NCBI RefSeq assembly: GCF_000003815.2
Contig: NC_049990.1
Coordinates: forward strand, 22,401,208-22,425,797
Reading direction: 5' to 3'
DNA length: 24,590 nucleotides
Source of the DNA: Branchiostoma floridae
Taxonomy: Eukaryota > Chordata > Leptocardii > Amphioxiformes > Branchiostomatidae
Positions 1 to 9,180 of this stretch are shown here, piece by piece (within the stretch, counting starts at the first letter, position 1; every line of letters begins with the position of its first letter). Below the pieces are notes generated by a model. That model saw nothing but the letters and a program-made list of their open reading frames with translations, was not told the DNA's origin and searched no databases. A program made the position numbers and the translations under genes.

Positions 1-195
1 ACGCCGTAGGGCTGATATCAATTAGGATTTTACCATGGGCAATATTGACCGAAGGACGCCATATAGTACTGCACCATCTGTTAGCTTGTCTAAACACAGG
101 TGGAAAAATTAATCGACGTGATCAACATTTGGCGTTAACTGGTGACCTGCTAAATTCCTTTTTTCTTCTTCTTGAAAATGATACTGCACTGAATC
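1..195. other. Left edge, no gene recognised
   Basis: Short open frames are present, but none resembles a known protein or has splice-site support. It lies immediately left of a segment that is duplicated upstream of the second channel gene. Confidence 0.4.
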
Positions 196-500
196 AGTTT
201 TACCACAGAACGTCAACACTGCCAGCATGACGAAACGCACTAGTTATGGTATACATCGCCAATTGACAAAAGACACAACTGATGATATAACAGATAGTTT
301 CTAGGAAGATACTTTCCTATAAAGGGAGAACGTGTTAACTATCACCATTGTCCGTTGTTCTCGTAAACAGTTCACAAATACATATTTAGCTAAAGGAGGG
401 AAACAACACTGCACCAAAACAGTCTGTCTTTCTCGACACGCATTCTGACTACATATAGTTACTTGATACCGTAGAAGACCCACATCAACATAAAACTGGC
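196..500 (+). repeat. Diverged copy of the ASIC gene 2 upstream region
   Basis: This segment is colinear with 11963-12525, with indels. Shared blocks include AACGTCAACACT, CAGCATGACG, AATTGACAAAAGAC, AAAGGGAGAACG, GTAAACAGTTCA, CACTGCACCAAAACAGTC and GACACGCATTCT. At the other locus the copy ends about 270 bases before the start codon of a DEG/ENaC channel. The simplest reading is that both copies are 5' flanks of tandemly duplicated channel genes. A dispersed repeat used twice is the alternative. The copies are diverged by eye, so the duplication is not recent. Confidence 0.7.
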
Positions 501-821
501 AAGAAACAGCGATAGTTTGATAATTGATAATAGCGCCCTTGCCTTATTGCACATCCTTTCCCTAGCAGGCTAAATACAGGTATATAGATACAAAGGTAGT
601 AATAAATTACACATAGTGACATTGAGATAGTTTCTCAGAATGATCTTAAACATGGGTTCTAAAATCATATTTGTTCGGTTTCTTCTCGTTTCTTATTAAT
701 GTTAAAATGTAGCATGTGATATGTTTGTAAAATATAGTGTGATCAAAATGAATAAGAGAAATGAATTTTTAACACTAGACAAATATCTAAAGCTAGTGAG
801 GGAACTTTCCTATGATATGAC
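501..821. other. AT-rich spacer
   Basis: No coding exon, RNA gene or clear repeat was recognised. By analogy with gene 2, the first exon of gene 1 would be expected about here, but no TLHG-like N-terminal exon could be read. Confidence 0.35.
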
Positions 822-1900
822 TTAAAGAAAATCTCTATCGTTACTACATAAACTATAATCTAATAAAATGTGAGATTTATCTTCAACCTTGTACAGATTA
901 CAGAACTGACAGATACTTTGCCCCAGAGGTGTGCGGTTTTGCCTTCCTGATTGAACACTGAGTTTGTGGCAGCTGATTCGTAGTTTGGCGATGGTAGTTT
1001 TTTTGTCGTTCGTTCGGAATTTTAAGGTACTCTTCTTCTTTATAGGAGTATTTGAACAGTCTGTATGAGCGTAATTTTCAATTGTTCTTTTCGTATCGTT
1101 GTCATTATACATTTCGCATAGGAATGTCCGAAAGTAGATGTCCTTTAAATGTTGTTGAGAGGAGATGATTGATGGTACTTTTGAAGCAATTGAGTGTGGA
1201 GAATGCTAAACAAAGGCATAACCGTATTCCTCTTAAGTTGTTTAATGTTCCGTTAGGGGATTTGCCATCACNNNNNNNNNNNNNNNNNNNNNNNNNNNNN
1301 NNNNNNNNNNNNNNNNNNNNNNNNNNNNNNNNNNNNNNNNNNNNNNNNNNNNNNNNNNNNNNNNNNNNNNNCTTTGATCGGGGGGGGGGGGGGGGGCAAA
1401 GATCCACAATGTGCTCCAATCCTTAGTTTTGTTATGCTGTTAGTGAATGATCTGTTTTGAATTAAAAAAAGATAGTTTTCCAGAGCGAACGTTGTCTTAA
1501 TTTTCGAATATGTTGCTAGTTTACTAAAGTTTCTTATCTTTTGTCTCCGGTTCGAAACAACTGTGTCATTTAGGCGTTCCTTGAACATGTTACCAAAATA
1601 TTTGGCATCGACATTAGGGTTTAGCCAAATATTTTGGGAACCATGCCTGCATAGTATATCTTGTACATGTGTGATCCATTCATATTCTTGTATAACAGCA
1701 CTGTCTTATGCTTTTTTAACAAATCTATCATTAGACATGTTGTGTAATCTAAGCCAATGTGTAATGAGTTGTGTCTGAGTGTCTATATACGGTGGAAACA
1801 TACCTAGCTCGCCCAATACAGCAGCATTGTAAGAACTTCGAGGAGCACTAAGCAATATCTTACAATAGTTAATCAATACATATTCTAGATCGGGAATCTC
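822..1900 (-). pseudogene. Decayed non-LTR retrotransposon (LINE), C-terminal end of the reverse transcriptase ORF
   Basis: Read on the minus strand from about 1900 downwards, a broken frame resembles the post-reverse-transcriptase tail of LINE ORF2 proteins common in marine invertebrates. Recognisable pieces are INYCKILL, AAVLGELG, THWLRLHNMSNDRF, WITHVQDILCRHG, ENYLFLIQNRSF and TKLRIGAH. After the assembly gap come IAKLRISCHKLSVQSGR, a CxxC in SICQFCNL, and VEDKSHILLDYSLC. An in-frame TAA sits near 1708-1712, just after RFVKKA, and the frame changes across the gap, so this is not functional. The order looks partly duplicated or rearranged, because two LRI-type segments are present. The LINE clade cannot be named from this part alone. 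Confidence 0.7.
1272..1371. other. Assembly gap (100 N) beside a poly-G run
   Basis: There are 100 ambiguous bases, followed within ten bases by an uninterrupted G homopolymer beginning at 1381. The round size suggests a nominal gap of unknown true length. The poly-G may be the cause of the gap or a sequencing artefact. Confidence 0.95.
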
Positions 1901-1966
1901 GCAAGAAAAATTTGGTTGGTTGCTCTAGTGTTACGTTCTTATTTCGGTGACAGGATTCTTACACAG

Positions 1967-2106
1967 AAAAGCCTGCGAAAGGAGGCAGTGACGATGTCGG
2001 GATGAAGGTTCTTATTCACGACCAGAAGGAGCCGCCGAAGATGGACACCCAGGGCATCGCTGTGGGGCCGGGCAGCCACGCCTTCATCGGGATATCAAAA
2101 GTCGAG
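1967..2106 (+). CDS. ASIC gene 1 exon: ectodomain segment with HDQKEPP
   Basis: The acceptor is TTACACAG ending at 1966 and the donor GTAC starts at 2107. After two bases completing a codon, it reads a stretch with GMKVLIHDQKEPP followed by GIAVGPGSHAFIGIS. This matches the conserved 'G-(L/M)-K-V-x-x-H-D-Q-x-E-P-P' ectodomain block of ASIC channels. It ends in phase 0. It is the leftmost exon I can read. Confidence 0.85.
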
Positions 2107-5094
2107 GTACATTTGCGCTAATATCTACTTATAATATATACAATCATCAGCCTGATGCTGTGGCTCAGGAGGGTGACGTCATCAGCGAAGTTCAGGTCGT
2201 CAACTGAATTCCTGTCCTCCCGCCATTGGTAGGCACTAACTTCCACTAAGTGAGAGTAAAATATATATATCGTAAAGGCAAGGCTTCACAACAAGCATAT
2301 ATCCCCTATGTAAGAATATCTAGTTTTAATGAAGACTCATTCTAATACAATTTTCCGATGTTGTAGTACAAGAATGAGATTCCGCCATGGGGAGAGTGCC
2401 AGGACAAGGAGCTGCAGTACTATGATGACTACACTCTGACCGGCTGTCTGTTGGAGTGTGGGACTAACCACGTGTACGAACAGTGCGGGTGCCGACTGTT
2501 TTATCTGCCTGGTAAGTAATGCACATTGTCCATGGCCCAAGTAGAAGGAGAATCTTCTGCACTGAGTTTACAAAATGTTCCGAATATACTATGACCGGGT
2601 GCGATGGAAGACCAGGTTTGCTGCTGTGTGTTACTCCAATTGGACCATCGAATAATTTAACGTGAATGAGTGTGAATGACGACATGGCAATGGAAAAATA
2701 GACATGGTTAGGAAATAATACGTTATTTAACGTCTAAGTGGGTAATTATATATGAAATCATCTTGTTTCTAAAATGTTCTCAGGTGGCAATGACTACTGT
2801 GAGCCGGAAGTGATCGCGGCCTGCGCACTGGATACATTAAGTAAGTCTTCACTTTGAATTTGAAGAAAGATACACACAAAATGATTACTAGATTGCAACA
2901 AAAATGTGATCATAGGACATCGTTTGTTGTCATAATATGCTTCAAAGAGTTATGATCGCCATTGTACAACAGAAATAGACAACTCTTTTTGGATAAAATT
3001 ATAGCGGCCAAACCTAGTAACCGGCAACTTGAAGACCTTCATCATTATCTGTTAACGTTCAAAGTACATATTTACGAAGCGTTCTGTGTAGTCCTAAATA
3101 TACTTAGTATGTTTTAATCCTGTATACTTAATTGAGAAATATAATCTATAGAGCAAAATTGGTCGATAAAAGGGGGTAGATGTAGAACAGAAAAAAAGAT
3201 GACAGAACACTTAACTAAATTTTTTGACGACGCCTCAGGGGAGTCGTCAAGTGGTATATATTGCGTTCAGTCTGCTAAAATTCTAGGAATTGCACAGGAA
3301 TTTTTCCACAGAATGCTACTAGTACTCCACAGTATGCTGGGTATGCAAGACCCCCCCCCCCCCAAAAAAATCTGTTCCAGATGTATCTCTGGTATGCAAT
3401 GGTGGAATGTAGGTCACACTGGCTCCCTGGAGGAATCTGTCCTTTGAAACTCTGCACAATGGATCACGTTGTCTTGGTTGTTATGTTATGTTATGTTATG
3501 AAGGATACATCTTCTTTTCTAGAGCTTGTTCAAGCCATAAGCCACAGGCAGACAGGAAATAGTTCTGTAGTGCTCAGCTGTAGGTTTAGGTTACTGGCAG
3601 ACCATATATATTGTGCTGTACCAGGGATAGTACATTTCTGCTGGCTGTAGGTTTATGTTACAGGTGGGCTAGTATATTGTGCCAGAGAAAGTGTGACAGG
3701 GAAGTTCCAGTCTATTTCTGATTTGAGCTGTATTGTTGTACCCTCAATCGTCAAAGTGTTATATGAATATGAGCCAAAATTCAAATTAGTGTGATCATTA
3801 CTTACAGGCGACACCCAGTAACGCTAGGTGAGGGAGAAGAAAAAAAGTGGACAATTGACCTGACCTGGGGTGTGCGGGTCAACTTGCGCTGCTGGAAGTC
3901 AGACACCCACTTCTTTCTGCTTGAAATAGGAAGAGAATCATTATAAAAAATGTTGACAATGTCTTTCATTACTGACGAAGAATTTACGGCATGGCCATGG
4001 GGAACTTAAATCACACATGTCTGATCACAATTCACCCTTGTTTTTCTCGCCACTTACCTTCTAATTAAAAAAAAACGAATGCCTGGAAAGTAATGACTGC
4101 AATGATTTGAAATTTGAAGGGTATTGATAAAAGATTTCATACTATGAAGTCGTGCCTCGAAATCTGAGTTGTGCTTATTATTTCTGGGTGAGGCCGAGGA
4201 CTTATTGATCACCCCTCGTAGCTTTACTTCATAACGAAAACAAATCATCATTTTGCGATTTACATGCCAAAGGTCACACAACAGCTCTGTGTGATTACTG
4301 AGGCTCATCTGGTCATATTTCGAGCCGAGGTTTAGTTTTACAACAGCTTTATTTGAACACAAGGTCAAGGCAAGTGAAGGCAAAAAATAATACATCGTGC
4401 TGCTGTTAACTAGATAATTCTGACAACATTCTGATTTATCTTTCTCTGTAAACAAACTTAACGTGTTCTAACATCTATCAATTGACCTTGGCTCATTTGC
4501 CTCCATTTTGTGTGACATCAGCTTTATCATTTTATTCAACTTACATGCAGTAAGACTTTTACTTTGACAAATACTATTCACTCATCCATTTACTTAACAA
4601 CATCAAATTGAAAAAAAAACTACTTGTTATCTAACTTCCAATCCTTCTCATTGCGGCAATTTTTTAAAAGCACTTGTTTGACAAGTTTAGACATTTTTCT
4701 CGGGCTTTCTATTTTGTACCGTTTTCTTCACGACAAAAACGCATAAAACACGTCAAAAACAGCCGGAGCTGAACCTTTGCTTGGAGTATCCATGGATACT
4801 CATGACGATGTTTTCACAGATGCAGTAAAGGTAGGGAACTACACCTGTGACTGCCCCACCCCGTGCGATATCTCACATTACCAGACCAGCGTGTCGTATG
4901 CCGGCTGGCCCAACAAGAACACCCCCGCATACTGGATCGACAATGGGGCCCTGCCTGCTTTTTCAGATATATTCTCCCCGGATATCGCGGGAGCCACAGA
5001 CTACATGGCGTAAGTTCTGCCAATAAACAGTCAATAGAATCCCTTGCTATTCTAGCCTCCTTCACCGGACTACCTGTGGACATTGGCGTATTAT

Positions 5095-5147
<53 letters not shown>

Positions 5148-5210
5148 CTGTGTGTAAGTATGTATGTATGTGTGTGTATGTATGTGTGTGTGTGTGTGTG
5201 TGTGTGTCTC

Positions 5211-5243
<33 letters not shown>

Positions 5244-5320
5244 GTGTGTGCGTGTGTGTGTGTATGTGTGTGGTGTGCGCGTGTGTATGTATGTGTGTGT
5301 GTGTGTCTGTGTGTGTGTGT

Positions 5321-5351
<31 letters not shown>

Positions 5352-5429
5352 AGTGTTGTGTGTGTATGTGTTTGTGTGTGTGTGGTGTGTATGTGTGGTG
5401 TGTGTGTGTGTATGTTTTTGTGTGTGTTT

Positions 5430-5470
<41 letters not shown>

Positions 5471-8400
5471 GCGTGTGTGGTGTGTGTGTGCTTGTGATGT
5501 GTGTGTGCGTGTGTGAGGGGTTCGCGGGGATTCCTGATATTCAACTACAATAGTCCACCGAACCGAAAGAACCACGCTGTTTAAAGAAACCAGAGTTACA
5601 TTCCCCAGCTTTTCCATATTTACGGACGAACAGAAAGTCACTTTACTCTTAAAATCACGATACCCACATTTTTTTGAAAACGTGGGACTCCTTGTTACAG
5701 CCAACACTAGTGTTTGAGTCTTTTTGTACAATGATGTTATCCCTGTTCATTTTTACATGCATATTCCCTATCTTTGTTTCTTCCACGTGCTTGCAATTAA
5801 CCTACAGGCATGAAATTGCAAATAAACTTTCTATATTCAACCGGGAAGGTTCTGATGCCGAGAAAGGAATATATGCCGATCGCGAGAAAGGAACATATGC
5901 TGGGAAGCGTGTAGCTTTCCCACATCAAGCTTTTCGGCATATGTTCCTTTTTCGACATATCTTCGTTTCCCGGCAAAAGTCAGGGTTTCGCGGTTAAAAA
6001 TCGCAAATCGACGTCTATAAATACTACATAGTTACTTGGTCCTAGATCGCTAGACATTATATGCCAATGTTATACGTATATTCATAAGTATATAACCAAT
6101 GATGAAGCGAGACGATTCAAATGAAGCACAGTCATATTTTTATCATTTCATACACATACTAATGTAGCTGTTAGGTGGGTGTAACGGAATTATTTATAAG
6201 TTAGTTGAGGGTTTCTCATATGATGAATTCAGCTATTGCAAACATACTTTCAGGATATCAACGTTCTACTTCATGTGAGTTCGCATGAAATGTTCGAAAC
6301 TTTAACTTGACAATCTGTCATGAGAGTGAAATCTTCTGATGAACTAGTCAATTTTGTCATCTGTAGAAAGAACTGGGTGGTTCTGGACATCTACTACAGC
6401 GAGCTGAACTACCAGGTCATCGAGCAGCAGCGAGAGATGACAGAGGGGGATCTTCTCAGTATGTTGCCATACTGTTCTCATTAAAACAACAAGGGAGTAC
6501 AGCGTGCAAACCGTTCGGCCAAAAGGCTTAAGCCGTTTGGCCTCTTCATTTTAGCACTCCTTGAACGCCACTGTTACACTGCCCCCCTTTTCTTTTCAAG
6601 ATTCGTCCTCGAATCTCCAAATTCGATATCCCTGTGTGGCACATCAGATCTCTAGCATCCTCTAACCTGTTACTCACAGGGCCGGCGTTGTAACCAGTGA
6701 AACAACATGCCGACACATTGGATCAAACCCGGCAGATTACAAATCCAACGTGCAAGCCGTTCGGCCAAAAGGCTTAAGCCGTTTGGTCTCTTCATTTTAG
6801 CACTCCTTGAACGACATTGTTACACTTTTCTTTTCAAGTTCTGGTAATTTTTGACGGATGGTCTTTTGTTTGCCTCATTGACGTCGTTTTAGATCTATCA
6901 TGCCGTCGTTGAGAAAGATACTTGTAACCACCGCGATTCAACAGGCTCACAATTAGCACCATTTTTAGAAAACCTGTATATTTGTATTACAGAAGTATAT
7001 GCAATTTTGTCAGCATAACGATAATTTTTCTTTGCCTCTTGTCTCACAGGTAACATCGGAGGCCAGCTGGGCTTGTTTATCGGAGCCAGTGTCATCACCC
7101 TGTTTGAGTTCCTAGAATACCTGATCAAACGGTTCACATCCTGCTGCAGGAAAAAGTACAAGAAGGATAAGGTAAGGAGCGAGATGTTCATTTGTTCAGT
7201 TTTATACCTATCATCATCATCATCATTGGTTACACACGACGGGGTGATACCGCCGCTTACGGGTGACATACCCTTTCGCTGGCTAATTACAAGACGGGGA
7301 TGCGCCAGGTCTACCGTCCGGGTGAATGATGTAAATCACCATGTGGCTGATACGGTATGGAGGTTCGCCAGGCCTACAACCGGGTGATTTGAAGTGAATC
7401 ACCAACTCCAGACAGAAGGGTTTGCTCCAACCACACCGCACCATCGCACGTGTGGGGGTTCTTTAACGTGCATGGGGTGTGACTCTCCCATACACGGAAC
7501 CTCCATTTAACGTCCTATCGGAGGGACGACTCATTTTTCACTTGAGTAAAGTGAGGAAAGTCGTGTAAAGTGCCTTTCCCAAGGGCACAAGACCGGCAAC
7601 ACGGCAGGCGGATTCGAACCGGTGACCTCTCGGTCACGGGCTGAATACACTACCACTGTGCTACGCGGCCCCGACCCATTTTTACACCTGTGAGAAATGA
7701 GGAAGGTCGTGTAAAGTGCCTTTTCCAAGAGCACAACGTTGGGGGCACGACGGGTATCAAACTCTGGACCTTAACTTCAGATTCCGAGCCGAACGCTCTA
7801 CCAGTTACGCCACACACGATGCAGTAGTTGCACATAGACTTCCCAAAAGCAGTGTAACCTTTTCAATTACCAAGATGGTTAAGTTTTCGGTCGTGCTCTG
7901 GTAGAGTGACTGTGGACGTATGTGCAATAATAGCTAGAGGAGCTATTGATGGATATTCATTATGTTTGATAAATGAGTAGGTGCTGGGAAAACAAGGGTC
8001 AAATGGGTATAAGCCTTTTCACACTAGTTACCACGTACGCGAGGGTAAAAGGAACTCTGGGTAAAATGTCAAAGTTGAAGGCCCTCAGAAACTCAACATT
8101 TTGCCATTTTGCAGGCGCCATTATGGAAAATGTTACACAAATTGTCACACAAATTGAACAATGGACATTGTTACACAAATTGAACAATGGTAGAGATGAG
8201 ACTGTTTACGTCTGAGGGCCTTCAACTTTGACACATTACCCATAGTTCCTTTCACCCACGCGTGCGTGGTAACTAATGTGAAAAAGGCTTATTGTAGCTC
8301 CTTCCTACGGACTGGTGCAGCAGAACCTGTACATATAACAGTGGCATATTTCTTTTTTGTTCACTCATCTATGAATGAATGAATGAGCCGCTGTCTATAA

Positions 8401-8486
8401 AAGCACGTATACTCTAAAAATGACTATGCATTGTGTGTTTACAGGTAACGGAAGTGAACATCAAACCAGGGGATTCGTTTGTATGA
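1967..8486 (+). CDS. ASIC-like DEG/ENaC sodium channel gene 1, seven 3' exons (partial)
   Basis: This encodes the distal half of an acid-sensing-type, amiloride-sensitive cation channel, a trimeric plasma-membrane sodium channel. Exons are 1967-2106, 2367-2511, 2784-2840, 4820-5009, 6367-6458, 7050-7171 and 8445-8486. All have AG acceptors and GT donors and their phases match at every junction, giving about 262 residues. In order they encode a beta-strand segment with HDQKEPP, the cysteine-rich thumb with the YTLTGCLLEC and CGCRLFYLPG family signatures, a CDCPTPC motif, the pre-TM2 segment, and TM2 with the GLFIGAS selectivity-filter motif. A short cytoplasmic tail ends in DSFV. The first half (TM1 and proximal ectodomain) is not found between 1 and 1966. 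It may lie further left, in the gap, or be lost. The family call is firm. Assignment to a particular ASIC paralogue is not possible. Confidence 0.9.
2367..2511 (+). CDS. ASIC gene 1 exon: cysteine-rich thumb segment
   Basis: The acceptor is TTGTAG ending at 2366 and the donor is GTAAGT at 2512. It encodes IPPWGECQDKELQYYDDYTL followed by TGCLLECGTNHVYEQCGCRL. This is the most diagnostic DEG/ENaC motif region, with five cysteines expected to form the thumb disulfide ladder. It starts in phase 0 and ends in phase 1, matching its neighbours. Confidence 0.92.
2784..2840 (+). CDS. ASIC gene 1 exon: short thumb segment
   Basis: The acceptor is TTCTCAG and the donor is GTAAGT at 2841. It encodes GGNDYCEPEVIAACALDTL, corresponding to the 'P-G-D-x-x-Y-C-x-P' to 'C-A-D-x-A-L' stretch of ASICs. 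It is only 57 nt long, and both cysteines expected at this point are present. Confidence 0.85.
2841..4819 (+). other. Intron of ASIC gene 1 with simple repeats and a MITE fragment
   Basis: This intron of about 2 kb holds a poly-C run near 3350-3362, a short (GTTAT)n tract around 3480-3500, and an imperfect two-copy direct repeat at about 3577-3720 based on GCTGTAGGTTTA and ATTGTGC. It also holds a partial copy of the MITE family at 4695-4790. No gene was found. A 133-residue antisense open frame at 4054-4455 resembles nothing I recognise. Confidence 0.6.
4695..4790 (+). repeat. Partial MITE copy, same family as 10901-11063
   Basis: CGGGCTTTCTATTTTGTAC and, further on, AACAGCCGGAGCTGAACC then TTTGCTTGGAGTATC match the right half of the element at 10901-11063, diverged by several bases. 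No left arm is recognised. The copy ends about 30 bases before the acceptor of the next channel exon. Confidence 0.6.
4820..5009 (+). CDS. ASIC gene 1 exon: palm/knuckle segment before TM2
   Basis: The acceptor is TTTTCACAG ending at 4819 and the donor GTAAGT starts at 5010. It encodes NYTCDCPTPCDISHYQTSVS and then SYAGWPNKNTPAYW. The CxCPxPC motif and following S-x-x-x-W-P pattern are characteristic of the DEG/ENaC ectodomain. It ends in phase 2. The splice phase excludes the alternative acceptor five bases downstream. Confidence 0.9.
5097..5516. repeat. Long interrupted (TG)n microsatellite
   Basis: About 420 bases of TG/GT dinucleotide with TATG, TC and TTTG interruptions, starting 88 bases after a channel exon. 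It creates long spurious frames on both strands (Cys-Val and His-Thr repeats). Purine-pyrimidine alternation of this length can adopt Z-DNA. A role in splicing of the adjacent exon is possible but unproven. Confidence 0.97.
5517..6366 (+). other. Remainder of intron, with a fold-back segment
   Basis: The only structure seen is at about 5857-5970. Two direct copies of a GAGAAAGGAA(T/C)ATATGC motif are followed by its inverted form (CGGCATATGTTCCTTTTTC). This can fold into a hairpin with a loop of about 40 bases. No coding sequence was recognised. Confidence 0.5.
6367..6458 (+). CDS. ASIC gene 1 exon: segment leading into TM2
   Basis: The acceptor is CATCTGTAG and the donor is GTATGT at 6459. 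It encodes NWVVLDIYYSELNYQVIEQQ, matching the conserved 'L-D-I-(F/Y)-(F/Y)-x-x-L-N-Y-x-x-I-E-Q' block just before TM2. Phases fit both neighbours (2 in, 1 out). Confidence 0.9.
6499..6840. repeat. Direct repeat pair with internal palindrome
   Basis: About 90-100 bases at 6499-6602 recur at 6750-6840: CGTGCAA(A/G)CCGTTCGGCC, then AAAAGGCTTAAGCCGTTTGG and TTAGCACTCCTTGAACG, ending TTTTCTTTTCAAG. Each copy contains a near-perfect palindrome centred on GGCTTAAGCC. It is intronic and non-coding, probably a small mobile-element remnant or segmental duplication. Confidence 0.75.
7050..7171 (+). CDS. ASIC gene 1 exon: TM2 and selectivity filter
   Basis: The acceptor is GTCTCACAG and the donor is GTAAGG at 7172. 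It encodes NIGGQLGLFIGASVITLFEF then a hydrophobic run and a basic stretch CCRKKYKKDK. GLFIGAS contains the G-x-S selectivity-filter tripeptide of the family and the hydrophobic segment is TM2. The basic end is the start of the cytoplasmic tail. Confidence 0.93.
7211..7674 (-). mobile_element. tRNA-derived SINE
   Basis: The minus strand carries a Pol III type 2 promoter. The A-box-like TAGCACAGTGGTAG is at 7650-7663 and the perfect B-box GGTTCGAATCC at 7610-7620. A body with the AAAGGCACTTTACACGAC block follows, and it ends in a (GAT)n-type tail at 7211-7227. Head, body and simple-repeat tail are all visible, so the copy is near full length. It lies antisense in the last large intron of the channel gene. 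Confidence 0.85.
7675..7840 (-). mobile_element. Second, 5'-adjacent tRNA-derived SINE fragment
   Basis: Directly abutting the previous element is a different tRNA-like head on the minus strand, with GGCGTAACTGGTAGAGCG as A-box region (7794-7811) and a degenerate B-box ending TTTGATACCC. The same AAAGGCACTTTACACGAC body block follows (about 7710-7727). The two elements share the body but not the head. This could be a composite SINE or one inserting in the tail of the other. Confidence 0.7.
8012..8289. mobile_element. MITE with ~80-bp terminal inverted repeats and TA flanks
   Basis: The left arm (8012-8095) and right arm (8205-8289) are inverted copies over about 80 bases. They include a perfect 22-base inverted match (8068-8089 against 8210-8231, boundaries within a base or two). 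Both ends read AGCC inward and are flanked by TA (8010-8011 and 8290-8291), as expected for Tc1/mariner-type target duplication. The short internal part holds tandem ACACAAATTGAACAATGG units. There is no transposase, so it is non-autonomous. Confidence 0.85.
8445..8486 (+). CDS. ASIC gene 1 last exon: C-terminus ending in a PDZ-ligand-like motif
   Basis: The acceptor is TGTGTTTACAG and the TGA stop is at 8484-8486. It encodes VTEVNIKPGDSFV. The final S-F-V fits a class I PDZ ligand (S/T-x-hydrophobic). Evidence is the acceptor and the matching phase 0. The exon is short, so confidence is lower than for the others. Confidence 0.75.
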   Translation, partial: VTEVNIKPGDSFV

Positions 8487-8704
8487 AAACCACCACACCG
8501 TCACCCCGTGCTGTGAACTCAAGGTGGATGGAGAGATTTTTGGCGACGCCTCAGAGGCAGAGGCATATTTTTGCTCATCACTTCAACCTCCCTTCATAGA
8601 AATATCTATCTAACAGTTCATATTACTAATAGGAACTATTTGATTGTGGTTGTTATATTTCTCCCGTCTTGGACTCCTAACAAGTTGCTAATAATTACAT
8701 GAGT
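8487..8704 (+). other. Likely 3' UTR region of ASIC gene 1
   Basis: No AATAAA was found soon after the stop, so the transcript end cannot be placed. Confidence 0.4.
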
Positions 8705-9180
8705 TGGACTATTGTTTCTGTTTGGAGAGTACATTACTTTTGTTCAGAGTTTAGAAATGGGTTCGTATCTTACATGAATCTGTGAATTTGAGTTGAATTT
8801 TGATGTTGAGTTTGATTATTGTTTGTGTTTGGAGATTACTGTACTTATTCAGAGTTTACACATGGATTCGTACCTTACATGAATCTATGAATTTGAGTTG
8901 AATTTTGATGTTGTGTTTGAATATTGTTTGTGTTTGGAGATTACTTTATATATTTAGCGTTTAGACATGGGTTCTTACCTTACATGAATCTGTGAATTTG
9001 AGTAGATTTTTGATATTGTGTTTGATTATTGTTTGTGTTAACGTTTGAAGATTACTTTATATATTTAGAGTTTAGACATTGGTTCGTACCTTACATGAAT
9101 ATGTGAATTTGAGTTGAATTTTGATGTTGAGTTTGATTATTTTTGTGTTTGAAGATTTCTTTACATATTCAGAGTTGATA
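8705..9180. repeat. AT-rich tandem repeat, ~105-bp unit, about four copies
   Basis: The block TTACATGAAT occurs at about 8770, 8875, 8980 and 9091, giving spacings of 105, 105 and 111. It is followed in each unit by GTGAATTTGAGT, TTTTGATGTTG and TTTGATTATTGTTTGTGTTT. The copies are diverged, so this is an old minisatellite in the intergenic region. Confidence 0.85.

Noticed and set aside
4054-4455. Antisense 133-residue open frame
   Set aside because: It has no recognisable family, no splice sites and lies in an AT-rich intron. It is likely chance.
4814-5731. Long open frames over the TG tract on both strands (Cys-Val and His-Thr repeats)
   Set aside because: They are dinucleotide-repeat translations with no start, splice or family support.
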